Source of the DNA: Burkholderia sp. 8Y
GTDB taxonomy: Bacteria; Pseudomonadota; Gammaproteobacteria; Burkholderiales; Burkholderiaceae
Assembly: GCF_902506145.1 (NCBI RefSeq)
Contig: NZ_LR733519.1
Coordinates: 1,143,777 to 1,207,776, forward strand
Length of the DNA: 64,000 bases
Direction: 5' to 3'
In this document: piece after piece, positions 43,245 to 53,281 of the stretch
Layout of the letters: the number at the start of each line of letters is the position of its first letter
Numbering within the stretch: the stretch's first letter is position 1
Program-made: the position numbers and the translations under genes
Notes under the pieces: generated by a model
Seen by the model: the letters and a program-made list of their open reading frames with translations, nothing else
Databases searched by the model: none
Told to the model about the DNA's origin: nothing

Positions 43245-44537
43245 CTACGCAGCCCGCGCGTCGGGAAGCGCCGTCGCGTCCCGACTACGCGAAAACGCGG
43301 CGGGAAAATAGCGAGCTACGCAGAGCGCATACGTCAACATTGCAGCGACGAAATACGTGGCGGACCGTTCGAGAAAGTACAGCAGTAGTACGGCTATCGC
43401 AGTGACGACGATCTCGGCTCCCGGGGCAATGGCGGATAGGCGCACGGCAGGGCGCTCCATCGCTGTCCCGATGAGAATGACCAAGGGGATCAGCGCAATG
43501 ACCATATGGATCGGTTCAATCACCGGAGAGGCGACAAGAATGGTCATAGATGCCAGTGCGTAGTCGATTCGCGTGTCACGACTGCGGCGAAAGATGAGAT
43601 ATGAAGAAAGGGCGCAAACCATCAGCGCAAAGATGTTCGCACTCCAGTGCAACACAGATTCGGACGCAGGCATGCCGACGCTTTGCACAGCTGTCTGCAG
43701 CGCGGCTCGAAGCGCGCCGTTTCCCGGCAAACCCCCGACGGTCGCAATCTGCTCTTGCGCGCGAAAAATATCAAAGAGGAAAAAATGCCGGATGACGTTG
43801 AATCCGAGTTTGAACGCGGTGACCAGCGTTAGAACTCCCGCGCAGACAATCGTCGACATCGCCGTGCGCCACTCGAAACGCAGCACGAGCAAGCCGAGAA
43901 TCGCAAGCGGCGTGACCTTGAAAACGATGGCTAGTCCGAGAAAGACGCCGGCAGCATAGCGGCGATCGCGCTCGATCAGGAAGAAGGTTGTCGCAAGAAG
44001 AAAGAAGAGCAGTTCGTTCGACTGGGCCAGATAAGCGTCGTGTAAAACTGGATAGCTTAGCAGCGTCATCGCGACCAGCATGATGATTGCGCGCCGATCG
44101 GCTCCGCGATAAGACATTTTCGCCAGCAGTACTGCCCCGATCGCGCATAACACAAATGACGCGCTCACCCAGACGAGCTTTGCGGTCAGAGGCGATAGCA
44201 AGCCGAGAGGAGAAAAAATCAGTGCAAACTGAGGTGGATAGCAGTAGAACACGCCGAAGCCTGATGCATCGCTGCCCATTGCCGCCAAGAAAGCGGCGAG
44301 TCGTGCGTTGTCGTAAAGCAGCGAAGCCTGATTCGGGGAATGCAAGACAACGTTGAACGCATAGTAGAACAGATTGAAATCGCTCAGTATATCCGGCGAT
44401 CTCACTGGATTCCGAAAGAACAGATGATAGATGATTACGACTCGGATGGCGAGGAAGCAGAGCGCCACGAAAGCCAGCAAGGCTGAGAGCATACGAACGT
44501 CTATCCCAGCTCGCCAGTTCATCCTTGACTTGAACAT
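43245..44537 (-). CDS. Membrane glycosyltransferase, GT87 (DUF2029) family
   Basis: A polytopic membrane protein of about 430 residues with 9-11 hydrophobic helices. The first periplasmic loop has SDFNLFYYAFNVVL and the conserved YCYPPQFALIFSPLG, typical of the GT87/PimE mannosyltransferase group that uses polyprenyl-phosphate sugars. AGGAGA before ATG 44537 sets the start. The gene is less GC-biased than its neighbours and stands alone in a scarred region, suggesting acquisition by transfer. Acceptor and sugar are unknown. Confidence 0.8.
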   Translation of the reverse strand: MFKSRMNWRAGIDVRMLSALLAFVALCFLAIRVVIIYHLFFRNPVRSPDILSDFNLFYYAFNVVLHSPNQASLLYDNARLAAFLAAMGSDASGFGVFYCYPPQFALIFSPLGLLSPLTAKLVWVSASFVLCAIGAVLLAKMSYRGADRRAIIMLVAMTLLSYPVLHDAYLAQSNELLFFLLATTFFLIERDRRYAAGVFLGLAIVFKVTPLAILGLLVLRFEWRTAMSTIVCAGVLTLVTAFKLGFNVIRHFFLFDIFRAQEQIATVGGLPGNGALRAALQTAVQSVGMPASESVLHWSANIFALMVCALSSYLIFRRSRDTRIDYALASMTILVASPVIEPIHMVIALIPLVILIGTAMERPAVRLSAIAPGAEIVVTAIAVLLLYFLERSATYFVAAMLTYALCVARYFPAAFSRSRDATALPDARAA

Positions 44538-46206
44538 ACATTTCTCCTGTGCGCTTTGCGCGTGCACCGGCCACTGGAGCCGCTTACCTCTAGATAACGG
44601 CTTCGTCGAATAATACGCAGCGGCGACGACGCCCGCAACCCGCGTCGTGTGAACAGATGTGCTCAACGCCGAACACCGATCGGGCAATCAAGAAACGTCG
44701 AGCGGTGCATCGGGAGGAGCGGGTTGACTCATGTGGACTGTGAGCGATCGCGCCAAAAAAGCTTTAGTTCTTCTGAACGGCAAGCGTTTCATTCAGTAGT
44801 CGTATCGCTGTATTCAGAGTCGAGGATTCTTCATTGCAAATGTACTACAGCAATGTTCATAACGATCCAGGGGGCTTCGACTCGTCGAGCGTTCCGCTAG
44901 TCAGCGATGAGAACAGATGTACCGCTATCAAGCAACTGCCTGTCGACAACACTAGCGTAGTGGAGCTTGCCCTGAATAAGACGCCGCGCCCGAATCGCCG
45001 GGCTATCGCGCGGTCCGGGTGTTCGACGATCGCATCGCCAAGACAGTGGTGTTCTTACGCGGTAGGCGCAGGCGGTGCCGCACCTTGTCGATATCCATTT
45101 TGCCCTTGTGATGGGCGCAGATTGGAAAGGTCATACGGTCTGAATGTATGCGCCAGCTTCTGACGGGCGCTGTGCAACGCTCCCGCGATTACTAGCGTTT
45201 CCAGAAAGACTGCCTGATCTTCGGCCCTCTTCCTGTGCTCGATTGCGATGGACCATTAGCGTCTCTATAGCATGCGTTGATCGCCACGGTATGACTGCCC
45301 GCCAGATAGCAGATGAATGCGCGGATCGATGAAACGTCCAGAGTCATGAGCGGCAATAAGGAGTTAGCTAAGCTGAACTGCGTTGGAGCAATTAGATGAG
45401 CAAATTACAACGCCCCGTTGCTTTCGCCGTATTAGCCCCCATTTTTTCGTTCTGTCGCTTTGGAATCCGTTCTTCCGCACGAGTACGCTCATTCAATTAC
45501 CGTGGCTATCCGGTTATAAGCTGCGCCCCTTTAATGTGGAATACGGCACTTTGACTGGAAGCATGTCATTTTCGTGGACGGCGTTGATGAGCACGTGAAT
45601 TACTTCCCGATATACCTATTCGGTGATAAATATGTGATAGGGGTTAACGCTCTTGCGGGCCCATTTATAGCAACCCGTGCGGCGATGTAAGCGAGATGAA
45701 ACGACTGTCGGGATTGGTGAGCGACGGATGCACCTTGCGCTCGCCGCCCGTTTCGTACGGTGTTCGTGTTGAGACCGATCGAGGAGACGAGCGTCGAGGG
45801 GCTCCACTATGCGTGGACGGTCCCGAAGCGACAGTGCGCACCCTTCACTATAGGGCGCGACGCTACGAAGGAAGACAGTTGTATCGCGGCATAATGGATA
45901 AGAAGCCGGGCAGTCCTGCTGTAAATGGCCTCATCACAGCTTTGGCACAGTGTCCAACCGCACTAGCGCGTGACAATTGTATGTTAACTCTCGGTGCCGT
46001 CGAGGTGATCGATTGTCCGCGTGAATGACCGTTAAGGCTGCGGAAGTTGACATTGACTGTTGTCGCAGCTCGACGGCTGCATACGGTCGCATACGGCCTC
46101 TCCCCGCAGATCCACGAAGAACCAAATCATTACCGAGCTCGTGCTCTCAGCCGGGAACCGGAAGGAGTCCGTGGGTGTGCAGCTCAAGTTGCGCAGTCGG
46201 CGAACC
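44538..46206. other. About 1.7 kb without a convincing gene
   Basis: Base composition is visibly closer to 50% GC than elsewhere and all frames are short. The best candidate is a 52-codon frame at 45396-45554 (MSKLQRPVAFAVLAP start, GGAG eight bases upstream), which ends early. A different frame then stays open to about 45690 (NYFPIYLFGDKYVIGV), so a frameshifted small exported protein may have existed. The gap suggests foreign or decaying DNA. Confidence 0.45.
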
Positions 46207-46569
46207 TTACCTCTTGACAGCGGGCGCAGGCGCTCCAGGAACCGCATTGACTCGCGCGGCGTTCGCGGCGTTCGCGGCATTGGCCGCGTTGATTGCATTC
46301 CAGTTGTAGGTCGGGGCGGCGTTGTAGTTAGAACTGACGTTCGCGTTCGGCGTAGTGGCGTTCGACGTATTGGGACTATTAGTCGCAGTCGCCGCGGGGT
46401 TCGCCTTCAGCGGTTTCGGCTGCAGCGTTTGATTGATAACCGTTATCTGGCCGAGCTTCTTCGCCGCCTGACTCTCTGCGAGAGCTGCCGTGGCGAAGCA
46501 CAGCGCGGCAGCGCCGATCAGCGCAATAAGCGGGGTGCGAAGCTGCGCGCGGTCCGAGATGCTTTTCAT
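46207..46569 (-). CDS. Small secreted Asn/Ala-rich protein
   Basis: A 120-residue protein with a clear signal peptide (about residues 1-31, ending AALA). The mature part is low in complexity, rich in Asn, Ala, Thr and Pro, and has an Asn-Ala-Ala repeat near the C-terminus (INAANAANAANAAR). A strong AGGAGG lies before the ATG, which supports real translation. No domain is recognised; such proteins are often periplasmic or surface-attached. Confidence 0.7.
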   Translation of the reverse strand: MKSISDRAQLRTPLIALIGAAALCFATAALAESQAAKKLGQITVINQTLQPKPLKANPAATATNSPNTSNATTPNANVSSNYNAAPTYNWNAINAANAANAANAARVNAVPGAPAPAVKR

Positions 46570-46995
46570 GATGGCCTCCTTGAGGACATACAGGGCGTTA
46601 AGACGGCTGCGGCGAGGCCAATGACAAGTCCGACGCCGATGGAAGCGGCGCGGATGCGAGACAAAGCGCGCCGCTTTCTAGGATTCTAGTGGCTCTCCAA
46701 TGGCTCACCAAGAACAACAGTGCAGAGCGCAGGGAACCCATCATGGCCTAAGACCCTGAGCGCAGCGGTTTTCGGCCATCCTCGGTACGACGAATGGAGC
46801 CGGCAACACCCTCATCGCCTATTCGCGCAATGGCTGGAGGCGCGAGCCCAGTAGCCGCCTTCTGCGTGCGCACGCTCGCCGGCGATCCTCGGCAACGCGA
46901 CTGACGCACGCGGCAACGCATCACCGCCGCAATGCGCCAGGCCGTTGGCATGAAGCGCCAGCCAAGTCGGGCTCCACGTCGGCACTTTGTGGAGA
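46570..46995. other. Intergenic region without a supported gene
   Basis: Short frames on both strands have no ribosome site or signature. Nothing further can be supported between the secreted protein and the YjzC-like gene. Confidence 0.4.
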
Positions 46996-47217
46996 TCAGC
47001 TACGTGCCTCGGTGCCCTTCAGTTCGCTGTGCTTGTGCGAGTGGGTCGCCCCGTATTTGAGTTCGAAGTGGGCGCCCTTGCCGCTTCGCGTCGGAGGAAA
47101 GTGTTCGCCCTCGACGCATGTGACTTCGAACGTGTCCTTGCCATCGTCATGGACGACGGAATAGATGCCGGACACTTTGACGATCTCTCCCGGCTTATAC
47201 GAATTGTCGCCTGCCAT
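46996..47217 (-). CDS. YjzC-like small protein
   Basis: A 73-residue basic soluble protein. KPGEIVKVSGIYSVVHD and the later EVTCVEGEHFPPT fit the YjzC family, which is widespread and has no assigned role. AGGAGG before ATG 47217 supports this start over an upstream in-frame ATG. The C-terminus is His-rich (THSHKHSELK). It is on the same strand as the SRAP gene, about 85 bp after it. Confidence 0.72.
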   Translation of the reverse strand: MAGDNSYKPGEIVKVSGIYSVVHDDGKDTFEVTCVEGEHFPPTRSGKGAHFELKYGATHSHKHSELKGTEARS

Positions 47218-47301
47218 CGTTGCCTCCTGAGTAAAGAACAACGATCCACCAGCAAGGAGCGTTCCGAGCGATGTGCGGCATGTTTCGCCCGCTGTGGCGA
47301 C

Positions 47302-48273
47302 TTATGCGGCGAGCCGGTGCTCATAGTACGGCCGATCCCGATCCTCGAGAATCGCATCGAGCGCGGCGAAGTCGTGGGCTTGCGGGTTCAACCAGGCTTC
47401 AACGTTCTCCTCCTTGATCGGCACGATGCAGCGGTCGTGGCCGGCGGCTTCGACTTCCGCAGGCGGCTCGTCTGTGATCGCGGCAAACGACAAAAGATCG
47501 GGCTGGCCTTGAGCGGTCCACCTCGACCACAGGCAAGCGACCATCAGCAGTTGACCGTTATTGGGCCGAAACTCCAGCACGACGTTCTCACCCGGCGCCT
47601 GCGGTCCGTCATGTGTTTCGAACAACGTGTTTTCGCACTTTGCGCGCGTCACGTTCTCATAGAAGACATCGACCAGCAGCAACCCGTGTGTGTAGCCGAA
47701 ACAGGGCTTCCAGAACTTGTCGAGACTGTCGCGCCGCGCGTTGTACGTGCCCGGGTACTTGATGTCGTAGTTCGCAGGCTTACCTGCAATGCGACACTGG
47801 TAGCGCATCGGCTTGACCACGTACTGTCCGTCTTCGACCACGAGGACAGGGGCGTAGTAGCCGGGAAAGATGCGCGAATCGCGAGGCTCTTGCTCGATGC
47901 GGTTCATGTCTGAGAGGCGACGCAACGCAGCGTCGATCTTGTCAGCCGCAATGCGCTTGCTCTCGGTTGCGCCTTTTGTGGTCTTCGTCTGTAGCGTGCG
48001 CTCGGCATCTGCCAGTCGCGTGCGCTGCTTGAATAGCTCCTGCTCGAGCTTCGTCGTCTGATCAGCGTTGTACCGGTCGATAGAAGCCTTGATCTGACGC
48101 TCGTCGTCGGTCGCAGGCTCACGGAAAGCGTCTTCCATCGCTTTCGGAATCTTGGACTTGCTACCCTCCGCACGTTCCCAAAAGAGTCGCGCGAACTCGC
48201 GGATGTCCATCTGCGCGCCGAACATCTTCACGTAGCGGCGATAGTCGGCCTTGATCTGCGCGGAGTAGCACAT
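47302..48273 (-). CDS. SRAP-family DNA-protein crosslink peptidase (YedK/HMCES) with insertion
   Basis: A 323-residue protein that begins MCYSAQ, so Cys2 is the catalytic residue that forms a thiazolidine crosslink with abasic sites in single-stranded DNA. NARRDSLDKFWK and HDRCIVPIKEEN are the core motifs; the latter usually reads HDRMPVIL. A charged, coiled-coil-like insertion of roughly 90 residues (about 40-125, Lys/Glu/Arg-rich) follows the N-terminus, so it is about 100 residues longer than YedK. Such long forms occur in phages and accessory islands. Confidence 0.85.
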   Translation of the reverse strand: MCYSAQIKADYRRYVKMFGAQMDIREFARLFWERAEGSKSKIPKAMEDAFREPATDDERQIKASIDRYNADQTTKLEQELFKQRTRLADAERTLQTKTTKGATESKRIAADKIDAALRRLSDMNRIEQEPRDSRIFPGYYAPVLVVEDGQYVVKPMRYQCRIAGKPANYDIKYPGTYNARRDSLDKFWKPCFGYTHGLLLVDVFYENVTRAKCENTLFETHDGPQAPGENVVLEFRPNNGQLLMVACLWSRWTAQGQPDLLSFAAITDEPPAEVEAAGHDRCIVPIKEENVEAWLNPQAHDFAALDAILEDRDRPYYEHRLAA

Positions 48274-48327
48274 GCGGGACGTTCCTCGTTGGATGTTCGC
48301 GGCATTGGCTGAAGTCGGTCGGACCTT

Positions 48328-48548
48328 TCAGAGCGGCTCTCTGCACCACGCCAGATTCTTCTTGATGGCGGTGTATGAGTATTCTAGTTGCATGTCGCCC
48401 GTGAAGAGCGCCTGGACGTTCGACGTTCGCACCGCGATGCCGGCGCCTTTGAAATCTTCAACCGACCGCCCGACGACTTGTTCGCCTTCAAGACGCTCGT
48501 TTTCTCTATCCGCGCATGCTCGGCTGCGTCGCTGAAATCGACGATCAT
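48328..48548 (-). pseudogene. Possible frameshifted small gene before SRAP
   Basis: An ATG at 48548 opens MIVDFSDAAEHARIEK; a second frame with strong third-position bias then continues (GEQVVGRSVEDFKGAGIAVR) to a stop at 48328. A one-base shift near 48510 separates them. No family is recognised. It would be the first gene of a unit with SRAP. Confidence 0.3.
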
Positions 48549-48705
48549 CTGAACCGCGGTCGCATCGGAACGCCCGCATTGATAACGACAGAACATTAAT
48601 CGTTCCAAAATTTGCACTTATCGTTTTTGCGGCTCCGGGCGAATATTGACAAAACCACAAATGGCCGGACCACCGCGCCTTTCCAGGATTTCAGGAGACA
48701 GTTCG

Positions 48706-50001
48706 ATGCACCCCTCGTCTAACCTTTCTACCGGACGTTCAAAGGCCGCCGCGGTTTTCCGCGTCACGGCCGGGAATTTCCTCGAGCAGTTCGATTTCTT
48801 CCTGTTCGGCTTCTACGCCACGCAGATCGCCAACGTTTTCTTTCCCGCCCAGAGCGAATTCGCCTCGTTGATGATGACGTTCGCCGTCTTCGGCGCCGGC
48901 TTTCTGATGCGGCCGCTGGGCGCGATCCTGCTCGGCGCCTATATCGACGACGTCGGCCGCCGCAAGGGCCTCATCGTCACGCTTTCCATCATGGCGAGCG
49001 GCACCATCCTGATCGCCTTCGTGCCGGGTTACGCGACGATCGGACTTCTGGCGCCCGCGCTCGTGCTGCTCGGGCGGCTGTTGCAGGGCTTCTCGGCGGG
49101 CGCCGAACTGGGCGGCGTATCGGTGTATCTCGCCGAAATGGCCACGCCCGGCCGCAAGGGCTTCTTCACGAGCTGGCAGTCCGCGAGCCAGCAAGTGGCG
49201 ATCGTCGTCGCCGCGGGCCTCGGCTTCGCGCTCAATCATTGGCTGAGCGCATCGGCCATCGCCGCATGGGGTTGGCGCGTGCCGTTCTTCGTCGGCTGCA
49301 TGATCGTGCCGTTCATCTTCATGCTGCGACGCAATCTGGAGGAGACGCAGGAGTTCAAGGCGCGTCAGCATCGTCCGACCATGAAGGAAGTGTTCGGCAC
49401 GCTGGCCCAGAACTGGGCCGTCGTCGTCGCCGGCATGATGCTGGTGGCGATGACCAGCACGAGCTTCTATCTCATCACGGTCTACGCGCCGACTTTCGGC
49501 CGGACGGTCCTGCACCTGAGCACCGCCGACAGTCTGCTCGTGACGCTGTGCGTCGGCGTGTCGAACTTCGTGTGGCTGCCGATCGGCGGAGCACTCTCCG
49601 ACAGGATCGGCCGCCGTCCGCTCCTCGTCGCCATGACGGTGCTCGCCATCGCGACCGCCTACCCGGCCCTGTCGCTGCTCGCTCGCGCGCCGAGCTTCGT
49701 CAACATGCTGCTCGTGCTTCTGTGGCTCTCGTTCATGTACGGCATCTATAACGGCGCGATGGTCGTCGCGCTCACGGAAGTAATGCCGGTGCAAGTGCGG
49801 GTGGCCGGCTTCTCGCTCGCCTACAGCCTCGCCACGGCGGTGTTCGGAGGCTTCACTCCCGCGATCTCGACGGCGCTCATTCATATGACCGGCGACAAGG
49901 CCGCCCCCGGCTACTGGATGAGCTTCGCCGCAGCGTGCGCGCTTTTGGCCACCTTCGCGCTCTATCGCCGCCGCGCAGTGACGCTGACGCCGGCGCACTG
50001 A
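48706..50001 (+). CDS. MFS transporter, metabolite:H+ symporter (MHS) family
   Basis: A 431-residue, 12-helix carrier. The segment [20 protein letters not shown] (helix 1) and [20 protein letters not shown] (loop 2-3) mark the citrate, proline and ketoglutarate group (CitH/TcuC, ProP, KgtP); the closest type is the citrate:proton symporter. AGGAGACAGTTCG precedes ATG 48706. A ModA-like periplasmic protein follows 31 bp after, probably in the same transcript. Confidence 0.87.
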   Translation: MHPSSNLSTGRSKAAAVFRVTAGNFLEQFDFFLFGFYATQIANVFFPAQSEFASLMMTFAVFGAGFLMRPLGAILLGAYIDDVGRRKGLIVTLSIMASGTILIAFVPGYATIGLLAPALVLLGRLLQGFSAGAELGGVSVYLAEMATPGRKGFFTSWQSASQQVAIVVAAGLGFALNHWLSASAIAAWGWRVPFFVGCMIVPFIFMLRRNLEETQEFKARQHRPTMKEVFGTLAQNWAVVVAGMMLVAMTSTSFYLITVYAPTFGRTVLHLSTADSLLVTLCVGVSNFVWLPIGGALSDRIGRRPLLVAMTVLAIATAYPALSLLARAPSFVNMLLVLLWLSFMYGIYNGAMVVALTEVMPVQVRVAGFSLAYSLATAVFGGFTPAISTALIHMTGDKAAPGYWMSFAAACALLATFALYRRRAVTLTPAH

Positions 50002-50032
50002 TGCGCTTCGCCCGCACCTATCGCAACCCTGC

Positions 50033-50827
50033 ATGACCACAACCATGAAAAACCTGCTTCTTAAATTCTGCACGATGGCGCTCGTCGCGAGTTCGGCCGC
50101 CGCCGCGAACGTGGACGCCGCCGAGCTGCACGTCATGAGCTCGGGCGGCTTCACGGCCGCATACAAGGTGCTCGGCCCGAGATTCGCGTCCCAGACCGGC
50201 AACACGCTCGACACCGCGCTCGGGCCGTCGATGGGCAAATCGCCCGAAGCGATCCCCAACAGGCTCGAGCGCGGCGAGCCCGCGGACGTCGTCATCATGG
50301 TCGGCTATGCGCTCGACGAGTTGATCAAGCAAGGCAAGGTCGTCCCCGGATCGCGGGTGGAACTGGCCGACTCGCGCATCGGCATGGTCGTACGCGAAGG
50401 TTCGGCGAAGCCCGACATCGGCTCGGCAGAGGACCTCAGGCAAACCCTGCTGCATGCAAAGTCGATTGCCTACTCGGACAGCGCGAGCGGCGTCTATATC
50501 GAGCGAGAGTTGTTCAAGAAACTCGGCATCGAGGATCAGGTCAGGTCCAAGGCGAAGATGATCCCGCGGATTCCGGTGGCGTCGGTGGTGGCGAACGGCG
50601 ACTACGAAATCGGCTTTCAGCAGGTAAGCGAGTTGCTGCCCGTTCAGGGCGCCACGTTCGTTGGCAAGATTCCCGAGTCTTTGCAGTCCGTCACGCGTTT
50701 CGCCGCAGGCATCCCTGTCGGCGCGCAGCATCCGAAGGAAGCGAAGGCGCTCCTCGACTATCTCGCCTCGCCCGGTGTACAAGCGGAAGTGAAATCGACC
50801 GGGCTCGATTCCGTCTCCGCGCATTGA
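50033..50827 (+). CDS. Orphan ModA-like periplasmic substrate-binding protein
   Basis: A 264-residue protein with a signal peptide (about residues 1-30, ending VDAAEL) and a two-lobed type II binding fold. SSGGFTAAYKVL and GEPADVVIMVGYALDELIKQG match the ModA-like family, but ligand residues for molybdate cannot be confirmed. No ModB or ModC gene is near; the gene follows an MHS carrier instead, so it may be a ligand sensor or supply a carboxylate. ATG 50045 is an alternative start. Confidence 0.8.
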   Translation: MTTTMKNLLLKFCTMALVASSAAAANVDAAELHVMSSGGFTAAYKVLGPRFASQTGNTLDTALGPSMGKSPEAIPNRLERGEPADVVIMVGYALDELIKQGKVVPGSRVELADSRIGMVVREGSAKPDIGSAEDLRQTLLHAKSIAYSDSASGVYIERELFKKLGIEDQVRSKAKMIPRIPVASVVANGDYEIGFQQVSELLPVQGATFVGKIPESLQSVTRFAAGIPVGAQHPKEAKALLDYLASPGVQAEVKSTGLDSVSAH

Positions 50828-50867
50828 GGCAGAACCGGGGGAAGGCCCGCCGCAGCCGGCCTTCCCG

Positions 50868-52175
50868 TCAGCCCGGCGTGTCTGTCGCGGGGTCAGTCGC
50901 AACGTCCGGGCGGCGTGGCCCGGTCGCGCCGAGCATCTGCGCGAGACGCGCACGATCGCACTCGCCTTCCCACATCGAAACGAAAATTACCGCGCAGGCG
51001 TTGCTGATGACGCTCGTCAGGGCGCGCGCCTCGGACATGAAGCGGTCGATGCCCACCAGCAGCGCCACCCCGGCGACGGGCAGATCCGGAATCACCGTGA
51101 GCGTCGCGACGAGCGCAACCAGCCCGCTGCCGGACACGCCGGCCGCGCCCTTCGAAGTCAGCAACATGACGGCGAGCATCGTCGCGATCTGCGGCGCGGA
51201 AAGCGGCACATCGCACGCCTGCGCGATGAACATCGAGGCGAGCGTCAGATAGATCGCCGTGCCGTCCAGATTGAACGAATAGCCCGCAGGCAGCACGAGG
51301 CCGACTACGCCCTTGCCGCAACCGAGCGCCTCCAGCTTCACGATTAAACGCGGCAGCACCGGCTCCGTCGACGATGTCGCGAGAACGATGAGCAATTCCT
51401 CGCGCATGTAGCGCAAGAGTCGCCAAAGCGCGAAACCGTGCAGGCGCGCGAGCGGCGCGAGCACCAGCGCAACGAACACCACGCATGCGACGTAGAAGGA
51501 CGCCATCAGCATGCCGAGCGAGCCGACCGAACGGATGCCGAAGCGGCCCACCGTGAAAGCCATCGCGCCGAACGCTCCGAGCGGAGCGAGCCGCATGATC
51601 ATCGCGAGCACGCGAAAGAGAATGTGCGCGACGCCTTCGATGACCGCCAGCACGGGCCGGCCGGCCTGCGGATACGCGTTCAGCGAGAAGCCGAACAGCA
51701 ACGCGAGCAGCAGCACCGGCAACACCTCGCCCTTGTCGAACGCGCCGAGCATCGTCTCCGGGATCATGCTCAATCCGAACGCCACGAGCCCGCCCGCCTG
51801 CGTGTGCTTCGTGTATTGCCCGAGGACGCTCGAATCGAGATGAAGCACGTCAATGTGCATGCCAGCGCCAGGGCGCAGCACGAACGCGGCGACCAGTCCG
51901 AGCACGAGCGCGACGGCCGTCAGGCAATAAAAAAACGCCAGCGCCTGCACGATCGTGCGTCCGATGGCCTTCCCGTTGGCGAGCGACGTAATGCCCGAGA
52001 CGATCGTGCAAAAGACGATCGGCGCGATCATCATCCGCACGAGTCCGACGAACGCGTCGCTCAAGGGCTTGAGCAGCGCGCCCGCTGCCGGCCACACGTG
52101 GCCGAGGGTCATGCCGAGCATCATGGCCAGCAGCACTTGCACATAGAGCAGACGAAGCGGTCTTGCCAACCTCAC
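50868..52175 (-). CDS. dctA: C4-dicarboxylate:cation symporter (DctA type)
   Basis: A 435-residue DAACS-family inner-membrane carrier for succinate, fumarate, malate or related acids. The two re-entrant hairpins are visible: LATSSTEPVLPRLIVKLEAL (HP1) and TSKGAAGVSGSGLVAL (HP2), with AGYSFNLDGTAIYLTLA between them. The start is GTG, overlapping the stop of the lysR gene by four bases (GTGA), so the two are translationally coupled. Confidence 0.87.
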   Translation of the reverse strand: MRLARPLRLLYVQVLLAMMLGMTLGHVWPAAGALLKPLSDAFVGLVRMMIAPIVFCTIVSGITSLANGKAIGRTIVQALAFFYCLTAVALVLGLVAAFVLRPGAGMHIDVLHLDSSVLGQYTKHTQAGGLVAFGLSMIPETMLGAFDKGEVLPVLLLALLFGFSLNAYPQAGRPVLAVIEGVAHILFRVLAMIMRLAPLGAFGAMAFTVGRFGIRSVGSLGMLMASFYVACVVFVALVLAPLARLHGFALWRLLRYMREELLIVLATSSTEPVLPRLIVKLEALGCGKGVVGLVLPAGYSFNLDGTAIYLTLASMFIAQACDVPLSAPQIATMLAVMLLTSKGAAGVSGSGLVALVATLTVIPDLPVAGVALLVGIDRFMSEARALTSVISNACAVIFVSMWEGECDRARLAQMLGATGPRRPDVATDPATDTPG

Positions 52176-53140
52176 GATGCGGTCTTCCTTCTTGTCTGCG
52201 CCGTCGTCGCCGCGGCGTGCCCTCCGGCATCACGGCTTGCGACGCCCGCGCTTTTCGTCTCGATGATCGTCCGATGAAACTCCTGTGCGGCCGGCGTGAG
52301 CGGCCGTCCGCGCCGTCTCACGATTCCCACGCGTCGTTTGACCACCGGTTCGACGAGCGGCACGCTCGTGAGGATCGGGTGATCATGACCGGGCATGGCC
52401 ATCGACGGCACCGCAGCGACGCCGAGGCCGGCTTCGATCAACCCGAGCATGGTCGTGACGTGCCGCGTCTCGCAGACGCTGGGCGCGCGTGGCGCGACGG
52501 CCGCGAGTGCCTGATCGAGCAACAGACGGTTGCCGGAAGTCTTGTCGACCGAGACATAGTCGTGCTCGTAAAGCTCGTTCCACGTCACGCGCTTCTTGCG
52601 TGCGAGTGGATGGTCGCGGCGGCAGGCGGCAACGAATCGCTCCTGCAGGAGCAGTTTGAACTCGACTTCCGATTCCTGACTGCCCATGAAGCTCACGCCG
52701 AAATCAGCCTCGCCGCTGATGACAGCGCCCAGCACTTCGTTCGCGCTGGAATCGAGGAGCTTGACCCGGATGCGCGGAAAGCGGCGATGATAGCTTGCGA
52801 TGACGCTCGGCAAGAAGTAGTACGCCACCGAAGGCACGCACGCGATCGTCACGTGACCGAGGCGGCTCGATGAAACATCGCGGATGCCGAGCAGCGCGAT
52901 GTCGAGGTCATCCAGCAGTTGGTCTGCGCTCGGGGCGAACACGCGCCCCACCGTGGTGAGCGTGACGCTGCGCGTGGTGCGCTCGAAGAGACGCACGCCG
53001 AGCGCTTCTTCCAGCTTGTCGATCCGACGACTCAAGGCTGGTTGGGAAATGCTCACCGCCTCGGCGGCCTTTCTGAAGCTGCCCAGCTCCACCACCGCGC
53101 GAAACGCCTGCAAGTCGTTCAAGTCGAAGTTGACGCCCAC
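52172..53140 (-). CDS. LysR-family regulator
   Basis: A regulator of about 322 residues. The N-terminal winged helix-turn-helix is clear (FRKAAEAVSISQPALSRRID), followed by the type II periplasmic-binding-like effector domain (about residues 85-290) and an Ala/Arg-rich tail. GTG 53140 with GGAGA six bases upstream is preferred; ATG 53155 is in frame. It is transcribed ahead of, and overlaps, dctA, an unusual co-directional arrangement for LysR, which is more often divergent from its target. Confidence 0.87.
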   Translation of the reverse strand: MGVNFDLNDLQAFRAVVELGSFRKAAEAVSISQPALSRRIDKLEEALGVRLFERTTRSVTLTTVGRVFAPSADQLLDDLDIALLGIRDVSSSRLGHVTIACVPSVAYYFLPSVIASYHRRFPRIRVKLLDSSANEVLGAVISGEADFGVSFMGSQESEVEFKLLLQERFVAACRRDHPLARKKRVTWNELYEHDYVSVDKTSGNRLLLDQALAAVAPRAPSVCETRHVTTMLGLIEAGLGVAAVPSMAMPGHDHPILTSVPLVEPVVKRRVGIVRRRGRPLTPAAQEFHRTIIETKSAGVASRDAGGHAAATTAQTRRKTAS

Positions 53141-53281
53141 GGCCGGTCTCCGCATCTTGGAATCCGGCTATTTTGCATGATTCAGGAGGCGTCTCGTCCA
53201 TTGAAACGATGCTTGTATCTGGCGGCTTCCAAGCATGGCGTGATACGAGGCGTACGCAGCGAATCGCGAGCAAGCGACCAC

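Noticed and set aside
45364-45371. TTAGCTAA palindrome resembling the cluster operators
   Set aside because: It lacks the 4-bp spacer, has no adjacent -10 box and is in a region without catabolic genes.
46223-46300. Repetitive GGCGTT-type sequence considered as a CRISPR or satellite
   Set aside because: It encodes the in-frame Asn-Ala-Ala repeat of the secreted protein; there are no spacers or regular repeat units.
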